Under the pieces are notes generated by a model, which worked only from the letters and a program-made list of their open reading frames with translations, was not told the origin of the DNA and did not search any database. Below are positions 1-9,246 of a stretch of DNA of 64,000 nucleotides, one piece after another. The translations under genes and the position numbers were made by a program. Every line of letters starts with the position of its first letter. Positions within the stretch are counted from its first letter, which is position 1. The DNA is from Thermococcus gorgonarius (GTDB lineage: Archaea > Methanobacteriota_B > Thermococci > Thermococcales > Thermococcaceae): positions 310,001 through 374,000 of the forward strand of contig NZ_CP014855.1 in assembly GCF_002214385.1 (NCBI RefSeq), in the 5' to 3' direction.

Positions 1-1
1 C

Positions 2-274
2 TCGGGCCCGGTATTCGGGTTTGCAATGAGAAGGGCGAAAGGACTTCCCGGGAGACTCGAAGGGGAGATCCTTGAGGCTGAAGGCATTTCACTCGAGGAC
101 TTTAAGAGGCTCCCGAAGCCAATGAGGGAACCAGGGGGAAGAAGAGAGCTTTTGATAAGACCCCTCGGGCTGACCTATGGCTACGTCCCGGAGGAGGGCA
201 TGTGCTTCCGCTTTTTCCTCCCCAAGGGTGTTTACGCCACCAGCGTACTAAGAGAGATTATGAAGGATCACTAA
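2..274 (+). CDS. truD: tRNA pseudouridine(13) synthase TruD, C-terminal fragment
   Basis: Only the last 90 codons are inside the window; the reading frame is open to the left edge. The tail contains a stretch reading [20 protein letters not shown], preceded by an ISLEDF segment, which is the usual C-terminal end of archaeal TruD. The enzyme isomerises U13 of tRNA. The ATG at 26 is internal, because the upstream codons (SGPVFGFA) continue the family sequence. A TATA box for the next operon follows the stop. The family call is secure; nothing can be said about the missing N-terminal catalytic part. Confidence 0.85.
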   Translation, partial: SGPVFGFAMRRAKGLPGRLEGEILEAEGISLEDFKRLPKPMREPGGRRELLIRPLGLTYGYVPEEGMCFRFFLPKGVYATSVLREIMKDH

Positions 275-279
275 AAAGG

Positions 280-293
280 AAAGGTTTAAAAAC
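280..293 (+). promoter_or_regulatory. BRE/TATA promoter of the L7Ae gene
   Basis: AAAGGTTTAAAAAC is a BRE-like purine run followed by a TATA element. Transcription would start near 317-320, leaving a leader of roughly 35 nt with a GGAGGGATGAAGG ribosome binding site before the ATG at 353. Confidence 0.65.
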
Positions 294-352
294 GGAATCC
301 GCTTTCCTAACTTGACAACCGGATGAACGATGAGGTTTCGGAGGGATGAAGG

Positions 353-724
353 ATGGCGAAGCCGAGCTACGTGAAGTTTGAGGTTCCCCAGGAGCTTGCT
401 GAGAAGGCCCTTGAGGCCGTTGAGATAGCCAGGGACACCGGTAGGATAAGGAAGGGCACGAACGAGACCACCAAGGCCGTCGAGAGGGGCCAGGCCAAGC
501 TCGTTGTAATCGCTGAGGACGTTGACCCCGAGGAGATAGTTGCCCACCTCCCGCCGCTGTGCGAGGAGAAGGAGATCCCTTACATCTACGTCCCGAGCAA
601 GAAGGAACTCGGCGCTGCTGCCGGGCTTGAGGTTGCAGCTGCCAGCGTTGCCATAATCGAGCCGGGTAAGGCCCGCGAGCTCGTTGAGGACATTGCCATG
701 AAGGTCAAGGAGCTCATGAAGTGA
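353..724 (+). CDS. rpl7ae: 50S ribosomal protein L7Ae
   Basis: A 123-residue protein of the L7Ae/L30e/S12e family. It binds kink-turn RNA in 23S rRNA and is also the core protein of C/D and H/ACA sRNPs and of archaeal RNase P. The RNA-binding signature [17 protein letters not shown] is at about residues 32-48, and the AEDVDPEEI and [10 protein letters not shown] segments are in place. Length is normal. The ATG at 353 follows a GGAGGGATGAAGG binding site. It heads the cluster L7Ae-S28e-L24e. The same protein would assemble the C/D sRNAs predicted at 11884 and 60284. Confidence 0.97.
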   Translation: MAKPSYVKFEVPQELAEKALEAVEIARDTGRIRKGTNETTKAVERGQAKLVVIAEDVDPEEIVAHLPPLCEEKEIPYIYVPSKKELGAAAGLEVAAASVAIIEPGKARELVEDIAMKVKELMK

Positions 725-750
725 GCTCCTTTTCCTTCCTTATGCTCACG

Positions 751-764
751 GAAAGGTTTAAGTT
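751..764 (+). promoter_or_regulatory. TATA element before S28e
   Basis: GAAAGGTTTAAGTT resembles the BRE/TATA of L7Ae and lies about 40 nt before the S28e start. S28e-L24e may therefore have their own start of transcription besides read-through from L7Ae. Confidence 0.5.
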
Positions 765-804
765 CATCTCTGCGTGGAGAGTTTTGAATTTAGGGGTGTG
801 AGAT

Positions 805-1017
805 ATGAGCGACGAAGGCTTCCCCGCTGAGGTAATAGAGATCGTTGGAAGAACTGGCGTCACCGGTGGCGTTACTCAGGTCAAGGTTAGGGTCCTTGAG
901 GGGCGCGACAAGGGCAGGGTCATAAGGAGGAACGTTAAAGGCCCGGTCCGCGTTGGCGACATAGTCATCCTCAGAGAAACCGAGCGTGAGGCCAGAGAAA
1001 TCAAGAGGAGGAGGTAA
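805..1017 (+). CDS. rps28e: 30S ribosomal protein S28e
   Basis: A 70-residue archaeal/eukaryotic small-subunit protein with an OB-like fold. The family features are [20 protein letters not shown] at about residues 9-28, then [12 protein letters not shown] and the terminal [11 protein letters not shown]. Length is normal. A GGGGTGTGAGAT binding site precedes the ATG. L24e starts 2 nt after the stop, so the two are co-translated. Confidence 0.97.
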   Translation: MSDEGFPAEVIEIVGRTGVTGGVTQVKVRVLEGRDKGRVIRRNVKGPVRVGDIVILRETEREAREIKRRR

Positions 1018-1019
1018 AG

Positions 1020-1223
1020 ATGGCCCGCTGGAACGTCTGCTCCTACTGCGGAAAGGAGTTCGAGCCAGGAACAGGAAAAATGTTCGTCAGGAACGACGGC
1101 AGAGTCCTGTTCTTCTGCTCCGGCAAGTGCGAGAAGCTCTACTTCATGGGCAGGAACCCGAGAAAGCTCAAGTGGACCAAGGCCTTCCAGGAAGCTAGAC
1201 TGCAGAGGGCTAGGAGAGATTGA
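1020..1223 (+). CDS. rpl24e: 50S ribosomal protein L24e
   Basis: A 67-residue zinc-ribbon protein of the large subunit. It shows CSYCG near the N terminus and CSGKCEKLY at about residues 33-41, giving the four-cysteine zinc site expected of the family, followed by a basic tail. The ATG at 1020 is 2 nt after S28e and its binding site (AGGAGG) sits in the S28e tail. In relatives I know, Ndk and IF2 usually follow directly; here a 383-codon gene intervenes. Confidence 0.96.
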   Translation: MARWNVCSYCGKEFEPGTGKMFVRNDGRVLFFCSGKCEKLYFMGRNPRKLKWTKAFQEARLQRARRD

Positions 1224-1348
1224 TTTCTTTTTTCTTTAGTAATTTTGGTTCAATGTACACTTCTTTGAATCCTTAGTTTTGAGAGAACGAAACACTTAAA
1301 TACTAAAAACCAGTTAGTTCCAATTGACAATCCTGTTGGGGAGGTCGG

Positions 1349-2500
1349 ATGCGACAGAAAGTGGTATGGTTCATACTTGGAGTTTTGGTTGGGAGTCTTT
1401 TTGTTGTTTCAGCGTATCCAATGAACGGGAGCGTCCAGTATAGTGCCCCGACAATACAGAGAATACCTGGAGAGAACTACACCACCTACCTTCTCTATCC
1501 CAAGAATGGTCTGCCCATAAGCGCTCAGTTCCTGAAGGAAACAATTCCAAAGCTCCTTGAGAAGAGTGCTCCAAACGCCAAGTTGCATGCATATGCAATT
1601 CCAGAGCTTCCTGAAGGCGCGGTTATATCAGGATATGGAATTAAAGTAACGAAAGATGGAAGGGTGAATATTCTAGTCACTGCAACAAGAAATGGAGCTC
1701 CAATACTGCCCGACAAAATCAGGAGTGAGCTTTTAGAGTGGGGTAAAAAGGCACCTGAGTTCAAGCCCGACGTAATCCCCAAGGAGAAAGTTGGTGTTCC
1801 GAAAGGATGGGAGGTTAAAATAGTTGACAGCAACGGTAACGTAAAAGTTTACAGCGGTGAAAGTTCACCATACTGGCACAACTTCGGCAGAGTTGAGATG
1901 TCTCTTGATTATAAACCCTACGGGAGACTTTATGGAATGTTTTATGTTTGGGGGCTCTGGAATGACAATGATCCCAAAGAAGAACGGTTCATGATAACTC
2001 CCTACGGTGGTAGCTCCAACAGTGTCGGCGTATATCGTGTGACACCGGGAACAGCCATCGATAGCTACGGCCGTTATTTTACAAACGACTTTAAGATAAT
2101 CCACAACTGGGGAATAGATCCAGAACTCAATGGTAGACTTGGACCTATGTATCCCGCAGGTATTATTGGGGGTCATGATACACTCACCTTAAACTTTGGC
2201 CCCTCCCCAGGCGTTTCTTACACCATCGACGTTGATGGATACAAGGTTTATGGTGATGCCCTTAACCCCAAGGCCGTGTGGGATTTTGATATACCCTATA
2301 ACGAAGATGCATCCCATCACACGATTGCGTTCAATGGATATTCCGAGGGAGCTGTGGATGAGGGGGCACTCCACGATGGTGAATGGCATACAATATTTCA
2401 GGTTGAATTGTGGGCCAGGTTCCGTGATAGATCGATATTGGGTCTATTATATCACTATGACGGTTCAGTTTCAGTTAATTGGCTTTTGAAAATAGGATAA
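1349..2500 (+). CDS. Secreted or membrane-anchored protein of unknown function
   Basis: A 383-residue protein I do not recognise. The N terminus (MRQKVVWFILGVLVGSLFVV, then SAYP) is a signal peptide or signal anchor, so the product is exported. Residues about 30-160 are mixed alpha/beta with a KDGRVNILVTATRNG segment. Residues about 165-383 are rich in Tyr, Trp, Gly and Asp with many short alternating segments, suggesting an extracellular beta-rich domain. The start follows GGGGAGGTCGG, and CTTAAATAC at about 1290-1299 is a likely TATA box, so it is probably its own transcription unit. Base composition is more AT-rich than the flanking ribosomal genes, consistent with later insertion into the operon. 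Confidence 0.8.
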   Translation: MRQKVVWFILGVLVGSLFVVSAYPMNGSVQYSAPTIQRIPGENYTTYLLYPKNGLPISAQFLKETIPKLLEKSAPNAKLHAYAIPELPEGAVISGYGIKVTKDGRVNILVTATRNGAPILPDKIRSELLEWGKKAPEFKPDVIPKEKVGVPKGWEVKIVDSNGNVKVYSGESSPYWHNFGRVEMSLDYKPYGRLYGMFYVWGLWNDNDPKEERFMITPYGGSSNSVGVYRVTPGTAIDSYGRYFTNDFKIIHNWGIDPELNGRLGPMYPAGIIGGHDTLTLNFGPSPGVSYTIDVDGYKVYGDALNPKAVWDFDIPYNEDASHHTIAFNGYSEGAVDEGALHDGEWHTIFQVELWARFRDRSILGLLYHYDGSVSVNWLLKIG

Positions 2501-2673
2501 ATAAGGCATAGTGAATAGAGGCCCACTTTTCATTCTTCCTTCTTTAAATCTTCTTATGCAACTCCGGAAATATTAATAGCGATAAAAGCAACCTATAAGT
2601 TAAACTAAACCCCTATGAGACACCCTACCTAAACCTTTTTTAAATTCCGCTCAGACTAACTCAGGTGTTGCCG

Positions 2674-3198
2674 ATGGCTGATAAGCAGATTGAAAGAACC
2701 CTCGTTATTCTGAAGCCCGACGCCGTTGTTCGCGGACTGATTGGGGAAATAATCTCCCGGTTTGAGAAGCGCGGGCTTAAGATTGTCGGAATGAAAATGA
2801 TATGGATTGACAGAGAGCTTGCCGAGAAGCACTACGAGGAGCACAGGGGCAAGCCCTTCTTCGAGCCTCTCATCGACTACATAACCAAGGCCCCGAGCGT
2901 CGTCATGGTCGTCGAGGGCAGATACGCGATAAGCGTCGTCAGGAAAATGGCGGGAGCAACTGACCCAAAGGACGCCGAACCGGGAAGCATACGCGGCGAC
3001 TACGGCCTCGACGTTGGCGATGCAATCTACAACGTCATCCACGCCTCGGACAGCCCTGAGAGTGCAGAGAGGGAGATAAACCTCTACTTCAAGCCGGAAG
3101 AGCTTTTCGAGTACTGTAAGGCCGCTGACTGGTTCTACCACACCCACGCAAGGGCAAAGAAGGAATACATGGACAGCACGAACTGTCTGGAGCGCTAG
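2674..3198 (+). CDS. ndk: Nucleoside diphosphate kinase
   Basis: Transfers the gamma phosphate from ATP to nucleoside diphosphates through a phosphohistidine. The start [18 protein letters not shown] is the family N terminus. The active-site His is in NVIHASDS at about residue 127, and RGDYG lies before it. The ATG at 2674 is preferred because AGGTG lies 6 nt before it; the GTG at 2665 is part of that binding site. Length (174 residues) is slightly longer than bacterial Ndk, as in other archaea. It lies just upstream of IF2. Confidence 0.96.
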   Translation: MADKQIERTLVILKPDAVVRGLIGEIISRFEKRGLKIVGMKMIWIDRELAEKHYEEHRGKPFFEPLIDYITKAPSVVMVVEGRYAISVVRKMAGATDPKDAEPGSIRGDYGLDVGDAIYNVIHASDSPESAEREINLYFKPEELFEYCKAADWFYHTHARAKKEYMDSTNCLER

Positions 3199-3300
3199 AC
3201 GTTTTCTTCCTATCTTTTTATGTCGATTTTTCTTCTGAGTCACTTGGCATGCCGAACCCTTTAAAAGCCCCCGCCGGAGTTAGGGTCAGAGGTGAGGAAA

Positions 3301-6300
3301 ATGACTAAGAGAATTAGACAGCCAATCATCGCTGTCCTCGGACATGTTGACCACGGCAAGTGCCTCCTTCCAGAGGAGAAGGTAGTGCTCCCAAGCACTG
3401 GAATTGTAACACTTAAAGACCTCTTTGAGAGGGGTAAAGGCGTCGTTGAAAAGGACGAGGAGAAGGAGGTAAGGTTCTTCGGGGAGAGGATAATAGGCGC
3501 CGTTAGCGACGGAAGGCTGGCCCTTCTCAAAAGCCCGTACGTCTGGAGGGTGAGGCACAGGGGCAAAATCGTGAGGGTTAGGCTTAAAAACTGGCACAGC
3601 GTCGGCGTAACCCCCGAACATCCCTTCCTCACAACGAGGGGGTGGGTGAGAGCTGACCAGCTCAGGCCCGGAGACTACGTTGCCGTCCCAAGGTTCATCC
3701 ATGGGAACGAGGATAGAAATGTCTTTCTTTCCTACGTGTTCTCAAAGGTTTCAAACGAATTGCTCATAGCAAAGCTCGACGAAGAGGGCCTGAAGAAGGC
3801 TAAAGAACTGTTCAAGGGAGAAAAAGCGTACAAAGTGAAGAAAAACGTCTTCCGCGCTGAAGATATTGAAAGGATTGGCTGGAAACACGTTGAGAGAGTG
3901 GCCTTTACCCCCAGGCTCCACCGCTCGGGAAAGCCGCTACACTACGTGAAGCTCCCCAAGACTGATGAGGAATGGAAGGCCCTCTTCTACTTTGCAGGGG
4001 TTATGTTCGGTGACGGAAGCCAGGAGAAGATAGCGAACAACGACGCTGAAGTCTTTGAGAGGCTTAGGAAGCTTGAAGCCCTCGGAGTCGAGCTTAGGCG
4101 CGTCAGAAGGAAAACCTCGTGGGAGATAGAGATAAGGAAGGGCAAAAACGCCCTTCTGCGCCTTCTCAGGCACCTCTTCGAGTTTCCAGAGGAGAAGAAG
4201 GCCCACAGGATAAAGGTTCCCAACATCCTCTTCATGGCACCGAAGGAATACACCGCCGAGTTCCTGAGGGGCTACTTTGACGCCGATGGCTACGTGAGCC
4301 TGAAGGATGCAAGAATCGAAGTGACCAGTGCCTCCAGGGAGTTCATCGAGGACCTCTCGCTCGTTCTCCTTCGCTACGGCATCGTTTCCAAGATATACCG
4401 CTCGGAGTACACCACACTGGTAATCTCCGGCAGGAGGAACCTTATAACCTTTGAAGAGCACATCGGCTTCACGGTAAGGGAGAAGGCTGAGAGGCTTAAG
4501 CGCGTCATAGAGAAGAGCAAAAAGAGCGAGCCGTATCCAGTCTTTGAGGAACTCAGGAGGCTTAGACTGCTCTTCGGGTTTACAAGGACAGAGCTCAACA
4601 CCTTCGTTCCATTCTACAGCAAATATGAGGGAAGCCAGGCTCCCAGCTACGAGACGCTGATGAAAATACTCGATGCTATAGAGAAAGGCTCACCAACACT
4701 ACTCCATAAGCTGGCGGTCCTTGAGGGGCGCTCAGGGGATTACAACTACCTAAAGGCCCTTGAAAAGGACGGCCTGATCAAGGATGGAAAATTGACGGAG
4801 CTCGGCAGGGAGCTTCTTGAGGTCTGGCGCAACAGGGAGTTCGACTCCAGCGATGTGGAATACCTCCGCAACATAGCCGAGAACTTCGTTTTCATCCCGG
4901 TCGAGGCGATTGAGGAAGAGGAATACGACGGCTACGTCTACGATTTAACAACCGAGACCCACAATTTCGTGGCCAACGGAATACTCGTTCACAACACGAC
5001 ACTTCTCGACCGCATAAGGCACACGAACGTCGCCGGAAAGGAAGCGGGCGGAATCACCCAGCACATAGGTGCGACCGAGGTTCCAATAGATGTCGTTAAA
5101 CAGCTTGCTGGGCCGCTCATCAAGCTCTGGAAGGGCGAGATAAAGCTCCCCGGTTTGCTCTTCATAGACACACCGGGCCACGAGGCATTTACCAGCTTGC
5201 GCGCAAGGGGAGGAAGTTTAGCGGATCTAGCTGTCCTCGTCGTTGATATCAACGAGGGCTTCCAGCCGCAGACCATAGAGAGCATCGAAATCCTGAGGAG
5301 GTACAGAACGCCCTTCATAGTTGCGGCCAACAAGATAGACAGGATAAAGGGCTGGGTCGTTGAGGAGGACGAGCCGTTCTTGGTGAACATCAAGAAGCAG
5401 GATCAGAGGGCTGTGCAGGAGTTAGAAACAAAGCTCTGGGAGCTTATAGGGAAGTTCTACGAGATGGGCTTCCAGGCAAACCGCTTTGACCGCGTCCAGA
5501 ACTTCACGCGTGAGCTTGCCATAGTCCCAATCTCGGCCAAGTATGGAATAGGCGTTCCGGAACTGCTCGTCCTCATAGCTGGCCTTTCCCAGAAGTACCT
5601 TGAGGAGAAGCTCAAGATAGAGGTCGAGGGGCCGGCGAGGGGAACGATACTTGAAGTTAGGGAGGAGCTTGGCCTCGGCACAACCATAGACGTCATAATC
5701 TACGATGGAACACTCAGAAAGGACGACACGATAGTGGTTGGCGGAAAGGACAAGGCGATAGTTACCAAAATCCGTGCCCTTCTCAAGCCCAAGCCCCTCG
5801 ACGAGATCAGGGACCCGCGCTTCCGCTTTGATCAGGTTGACGAGGTTACGGCCGCGGCTGGTGTTAAGATAGCCGCTCCCGGCCTTGAGGAAGCTTTAGC
5901 AGGTTCGCCGGTGATAGCAGCACGCTCGGAAGAGGAAATAGAGAGGGCCAAGCAGGAAATCCTGAGCCAGATACAGAGCGTCGTCATAAACACCGGGAAG
6001 CTCGGCGTCATAGTCAAGGCTGACACCCTCGGAAGCCTTGAGGCCCTAAGCAAGGAGCTCCAGGAGAAGGGAATCCCGATAAGGAAGGCCGATGTTGGAA
6101 ACGTCAGCAAAACAGACGTAATGGAGGCCTTAAGCGTTAAGGAGGAGGAGCCGAAGTACGGCGTTGTCCTCGGCTTCAACGTGAAGGTGAATGAGGACGC
6201 CGAGGAAGTGGCAAAGGCCAAGGGCGTTCCAATCTTCGTTGGCAACATCATCTACAAGCTCATCGAGGACTACGAGGCGTGGGTCAAGGCCGAGGAAGAA

Positions 6301-6732
6301 AAGCGGAAGCGCGAGCTTTTGAAGAACGTTACCTTCCCGGGCGTTATTCGCCTCTACCCGGACGAGCGCTACGTCTTCAGGAGGAGCAAGCCGGCCATAG
6401 TCGGCGTCGAAGTCCTTGAGGGCAGGATAAGGCCGGGAGTCACGCTCATCAAAGAAACCGGCGAGAAAGTCGGCGTGATTAAGTCCATCAAGAACAAGAA
6501 CGACTTCGTGCAGGAGGCGAAGAAAGGCGACGCTGTTGCCATAGCAATCGAAGGAGCGATAGTCGGCAGGCACATCCACCCCGGTGAGACCCTCTACGTT
6601 GACCTCAGCAAGAACGACGTCATCATCCTTGCCAAACAGCTCAGAGACGAGCTGGAGGAGACCGACATAAAGGCCCTCAAGATGACGGCGAAGGTGAAGG
6701 CGAAGCAGGATCCGTTCTGGAAGGCGGTTTGA
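3301..6732 (+). CDS. infB: Translation initiation factor IF-2 (aIF5B), intein-containing precursor
   Basis: A GTPase that promotes subunit joining at translation initiation. The precursor is 1143 codons; removing the intein (3361-4995) leaves 598 residues, the normal aIF5B length. The P-loop GHVDHGK/TT is split by the intein immediately after Lys. G3 (DTPGHEAF) and G4 (NKID) follow in the second extein part, then the beta-barrel and C-terminal domains. The ATG at 3301 is chosen because AGGTGAGG sits just before it; the GTG at 3292 is inside that site. A TATA box (CCCTTTAAAAG) lies at about 3258-3268. Function requires protein splicing to rebuild the P-loop. Confidence 0.97.
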   Translation: MTKRIRQPIIAVLGHVDHGKCLLPEEKVVLPSTGIVTLKDLFERGKGVVEKDEEKEVRFFGERIIGAVSDGRLALLKSPYVWRVRHRGKIVRVRLKNWHSVGVTPEHPFLTTRGWVRADQLRPGDYVAVPRFIHGNEDRNVFLSYVFSKVSNELLIAKLDEEGLKKAKELFKGEKAYKVKKNVFRAEDIERIGWKHVERVAFTPRLHRSGKPLHYVKLPKTDEEWKALFYFAGVMFGDGSQEKIANNDAEVFERLRKLEALGVELRRVRRKTSWEIEIRKGKNALLRLLRHLFEFPEEKKAHRIKVPNILFMAPKEYTAEFLRGYFDADGYVSLKDARIEVTSASREFIEDLSLVLLRYGIVSKIYRSEYTTLVISGRRNLITFEEHIGFTVREKAERLKRVIEKSKKSEPYPVFEELRRLRLLFGFTRTELNTFVPFYSKYEGSQAPSYETLMKILDAIEKGSPTLLHKLAVLEGRSGDYNYLKALEKDGLIKDGKLTELGRELLEVWRNREFDSSDVEYLRNIAENFVFIPVEAIEEEEYDGYVYDLTTETHNFVANGILVHNTTLLDRIRHTNVAGKEAGGITQHIGATEVPIDVVKQLAGPLIKLWKGEIKLPGLLFIDTPGHEAFTSLRARGGSLADLAVLVVDINEGFQPQTIESIEILRRYRTPFIVAANKIDRIKGWVVEEDEPFLVNIKKQDQRAVQELETKLWELIGKFYEMGFQANRFDRVQNFTRELAIVPISAKYGIGVPELLVLIAGLSQKYLEEKLKIEVEGPARGTILEVREELGLGTTIDVIIYDGTLRKDDTIVVGGKDKAIVTKIRALLKPKPLDEIRDPRFRFDQVDEVTAAAGVKIAAPGLEEALAGSPVIAARSEEEIERAKQEILSQIQSVVINTGKLGVIVKADTLGSLEALSKELQEKGIPIRKADVGNVSKTDVMEALSVKEEEPKYGVVLGFNVKVNEDAEEVAKAKGVPIFVGNIIYKLIEDYEAWVKAEEEKRKRELLKNVTFPGVIRLYPDERYVFRRSKPAIVGVEVLEGRIRPGVTLIKETGEKVGVIKSIKNKNDFVQEAKKGDAVAIAIEGAIVGRHIHPGETLYVDLSKNDVIILAKQLRDELEETDIKALKMTAKVKAKQDPFWKAV
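3361..4995 (+). mobile_element. Intein with LAGLIDADG homing endonuclease in the IF2 P-loop
   Basis: A 545-residue in-frame insertion. It begins with Cys (CLLPEEKV) and ends with VANGILVHN, with Thr as the first residue of the C-extein: all needed splice residues are present. A block-B-like [15 protein letters not shown] segment occurs at about intein residues 75-90. Two LAGLIDADG-type helices are visible, [10 protein letters not shown] (about intein residue 216) and [10 protein letters not shown] (about residue 302), so the endonuclease looks intact. IF2 inteins at this P-loop position are known in other Thermococcales. No stop or frameshift interrupts it. Confidence 0.95.
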
Positions 6733-6734
6733 GG

Positions 6735-7466
6735 TTAGCCCATGCCTCCCTTAAGGCCCTCTAAAAGCCTCTCCGCCTCCTCAAACTTTCCCTTTTCCAT
6801 GAGGGCCATGACTGCGAAGTACAATCCAAGGAGTTTGAGGTTTTCCTCCGGCCTCTCAAGGAGGGCCTCAGCCTTTTTCTCAAGCTCCTTCCTCGCCTCC
6901 TCAACGGCCTCCTTGGAATAGCGCGCATACTTTAAGCCCCTCAGCACGCCGAGGAGCTCGCGGGCCTCGGCACTCAACGGCGAGGTGGTTTCACCTTCGC
7001 GGGGTTTTGGCTTTGCTTTCTTCCCGCTGATCTCCGCCAAGAACTGCCTGAACTCCTCAAGTTCCGGCTCAATGTCGATGCCATTTCTTTTGAGGATGTA
7101 CAGGGGGTCTTCCGTTTCTTCAGCCAATGCCTGATACAGTGCGTCAAGTCGCTCTTCGGAGGTGTCTGCCACCATTTTGTCAACTATTTTTGCCGCTTTC
7201 TTAAACGCAGTCACTAGCTTGTCTTTATCCTCCTCCTTTACAGGGATTCCCCTGTCCTTCGCGGATTGAATAATCAACTCTGCGAGCATTTCTGGGTTAC
7301 TCCTTAGTTTTTCAAACTCATGGCCCTCAACAATAAGCATATCTAGTGCGTCTCCAACCGCATGTCCCACGTGTTTTGACGTGCTCTTTGCTAGGTGTGA
7401 CAACGTGAGCGCCAGGAAGGGGTGGACGACGTGGATTTTTATTGCGTCTGGATGTGTCGCGCCCAC
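6735..7466 (-). CDS. Hypothetical protein, possibly the 3' part of a frameshifted gene
   Basis: A 243-residue alpha-helical, charged protein with no family I recognise. The only early start is a GTG at 7466 that overlaps its own purine-rich AAGGAG site, which is poor spacing. The frame stays open upstream and reads KSIAKHDHHKKG before the GTG, looking like coding sequence. The neighbouring 89-codon frame ends exactly at a TATATATA run; removing one TA joins the two frames. It is therefore either a separate coupled gene or the larger half of a single gene of about 340 codons. Ends 2 nt from the convergent infB stop. Confidence 0.65.
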   Translation of the reverse strand: MGATHPDAIKIHVVHPFLALTLSHLAKSTSKHVGHAVGDALDMLIVEGHEFEKLRSNPEMLAELIIQSAKDRGIPVKEEDKDKLVTAFKKAAKIVDKMVADTSEERLDALYQALAEETEDPLYILKRNGIDIEPELEEFRQFLAEISGKKAKPKPREGETTSPLSAEARELLGVLRGLKYARYSKEAVEEARKELEKKAEALLERPEENLKLLGLYFAVMALMEKGKFEEAERLLEGLKGGMG

Positions 7467-7501
7467 TCCTTTCTTGTGGTGATCATGCTTTGCTATGCTC
7501 T

Positions 7502-7771
7502 TTATATATACTTTCTGCCTTCCTCGTCCGGTAGACGTTCTATATCCAGGATCTTGTACATCCTTCGAACGTCCTTTTTTGGGTCCGCGTTTGCGACAAG
7601 TTCTGGCAGGTTTTTGGTCATCTCTACAATGAGCCGCCCTATTTTTTCCACCTGTTCCACCGTCAGCCCGTACTTCCTGGCCAGCCGCCGGTATATTTCC
7701 CTGAAGTCCTCTTCTTTTTTCCTCCCGAAGATGAGCATCCCGGCCAATGGCAAGAGCGACAACGCCACCAC
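7502..7771 (-). CDS. Small membrane-anchored hypothetical protein, possibly the 5' part of a frameshifted gene
   Basis: An 89-residue frame beginning GTG GTG GCG, with a hydrophobic N-terminal anchor (MVALSLLPLAGMLIFG) followed by a charged helical region containing YRRLARKYGLTVEQVEKIGR. AAAGGTGAAG, inside the end of the upstream ATPase gene, is its binding site, so it is co-transcribed with that gene (3 nt apart). It stops in a TATATATA run; a two-base slip there would continue into the 243-codon frame downstream. Family unknown. Confidence 0.6.
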   Translation of the reverse strand: MVALSLLPLAGMLIFGRKKEEDFREIYRRLARKYGLTVEQVEKIGRLIVEMTKNLPELVANADPKKDVRRMYKILDIERLPDEEGRKYI

Positions 7772-7774
7772 CCG

Positions 7775-9187
7775 CTAAACTTCACCTTTGGAGGAGATAA
7801 GCCTTTCGAAGTCAGCCAAATCCCAGACCAAAAACCCCTCCTCCCTCAGCCCTTCCTTTCCCTCAACCTTCTTGGCAACCAGCCCATAACTTTTCTTCCA
7901 GTCCTCGAGTCCAACAAGCCCAGCCTTTCTCTCCGAGTCCCTTAAAACCCCTCTTGCCTCCCTTTCGCTGGGCTCTTTCCACTTGGCCTCAACGAAGAGA
8001 GCCTTCTTCTCCCTCTCGTTCAAAGCCACCAAATCAATCTCTTCGCTCTTGTGCCACCAGCGGCCGAGCTTGGTGAAGCGGAAGCCGGTGAGCCTTAAGA
8101 AGACCTCCTGGTTCCCAATGAGCTTCTCGAAGACGGAACCCATGTAAGTGTTAAAGTCGCCCTTCGAGCGTTCCCAGACCTCCTCGGCGAGGCCCGCCTC
8201 TAGATAGCCCTTGTTCGGCAGTACATACCGGAACCAGAAGGCAAAGTAGTTATCACTTATCGAGTACAGCCCCCTCTTTCTCGCTTCTTTGATGGTTGCG
8301 GTAACTGGGACTTCCCTTTCCACTATTCTGAGCCTCTGGAGAACTGACAGGTACTTCGACACGAGACTCTTGTCAAGTCCCGTGGAGCTCACAATCTCCC
8401 CGAACCTGCTCCTTCCGCTTGCTATGGCCTGGAGTATGGCGAAGTAGTTGGCAGGTTCGCGGAGTTCTTCCCTAAGCAGGAACTCCGCCTCCTCGTAGAG
8501 GAAGGCGCCCTTTGAGAGAACGTTTTCAACCACGTTCTCGTCGAAGGTCTTTTTCGGATCGAACTGGAGCAGATACGCCGGGATTCCGCCAACAATCCCC
8601 CAGGTCTTTATGAGGTCGTCGATGGTGTAGTCCGGCAGGAACTCCCCGATGTGGAAGAACGGGATTTCGGTCAACTGCCACTGCCCTGTTCTCCTTCCGT
8701 AAAGTGGACTTCTGTAGGCTAGAACCTCGCTCTCCATTGCCGAGACGCTTGAACCGCAGAGGACGAGCATTATTTTCGTCCGGGACAGCTTCAAATCCCA
8801 CGCCTTCTGGAGGAGTGAAAGGACTGGACGGTGATGTTCAACCAGCAGGGGAAACTCGTCGATTATCAGGACTACCCTCTTGTCCCCAATCCTTTCGGCA
8901 AACGCCATGAGGAGTTCGTCTATGTCCTCGAAGGTCACCTTCCCGAAGAGCTCATCCTCCAGGAATTCCGCCAAAAGTCTTTGAAGCTCCCTCAGGTTGT
9001 CGCGGTAGGGCCTCTCCGTTGCCAGGAAGTAGACGTGAGGCTTATCCCTGGCGAAGTGCAGCAGCAGTTCGGTCTTGCCTATTCTCCTCCTGCCGTAGAT
9101 CACGAGGAACTCCGCTCTCTCGCTCTTGTATGCCCTCTCAAGGAACTCCATTTCGCGTTTCCTGTCAATGAACTTTTGTCTACTCAT
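7775..9187 (-). CDS. Archaeal AAA/STAND-like ATPase with C-terminal DUF234
   Basis: A 470-residue member of the archaeal ATPase family common in Thermococcales. Walker A is GRRRIGKT at about residues 32-39 and Walker B is VVLIIDEFP at about 105-113. A winged-helix segment lies at about 250-300 (SRFGEIVSSTGLDKSLVSKY). The C-terminal DUF234 region contains EEIDLVALN followed by ALFVEAKWK, a D...ExK arrangement like PD-(D/E)XK nucleases. The biological role of the family is unsettled. The ATG at 9187 lies about 25-30 nt after a TATA box. A decayed relative occurs at 22810-22990. Confidence 0.9.
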   Translation of the reverse strand: MSRQKFIDRKREMEFLERAYKSERAEFLVIYGRRRIGKTELLLHFARDKPHVYFLATERPYRDNLRELQRLLAEFLEDELFGKVTFEDIDELLMAFAERIGDKRVVLIIDEFPLLVEHHRPVLSLLQKAWDLKLSRTKIMLVLCGSSVSAMESEVLAYRSPLYGRRTGQWQLTEIPFFHIGEFLPDYTIDDLIKTWGIVGGIPAYLLQFDPKKTFDENVVENVLSKGAFLYEEAEFLLREELREPANYFAILQAIASGRSRFGEIVSSTGLDKSLVSKYLSVLQRLRIVEREVPVTATIKEARKRGLYSISDNYFAFWFRYVLPNKGYLEAGLAEEVWERSKGDFNTYMGSVFEKLIGNQEVFLRLTGFRFTKLGRWWHKSEEIDLVALNEREKKALFVEAKWKEPSEREARGVLRDSERKAGLVGLEDWKKSYGLVAKKVEGKEGLREEGFLVWDLADFERLISSKGEV

Positions 9188-9210
9188 GAGTATAATACTT
9201 GCGTTTCAAC

Positions 9211-9220
9211 TATTTAAAAG
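9211..9220 (-). promoter_or_regulatory. TATA box of the DUF234 ATPase operon
   Basis: On the minus strand this reads CTTTTAAATA. Its distance to the ATG at 9187 implies an almost leaderless transcript that also covers the 89- and 243-codon frames. Confidence 0.55.
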
Positions 9221-9246
9221 TTGCGGAGGCGATACCTACTGGGCCC

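Noticed and set aside
8831-9217. A 128-codon plus-strand frame opposite the DUF234 ATPase
   Set aside because: It is the reverse shadow of the Walker A and N-terminal region, with no binding site or family resemblance.
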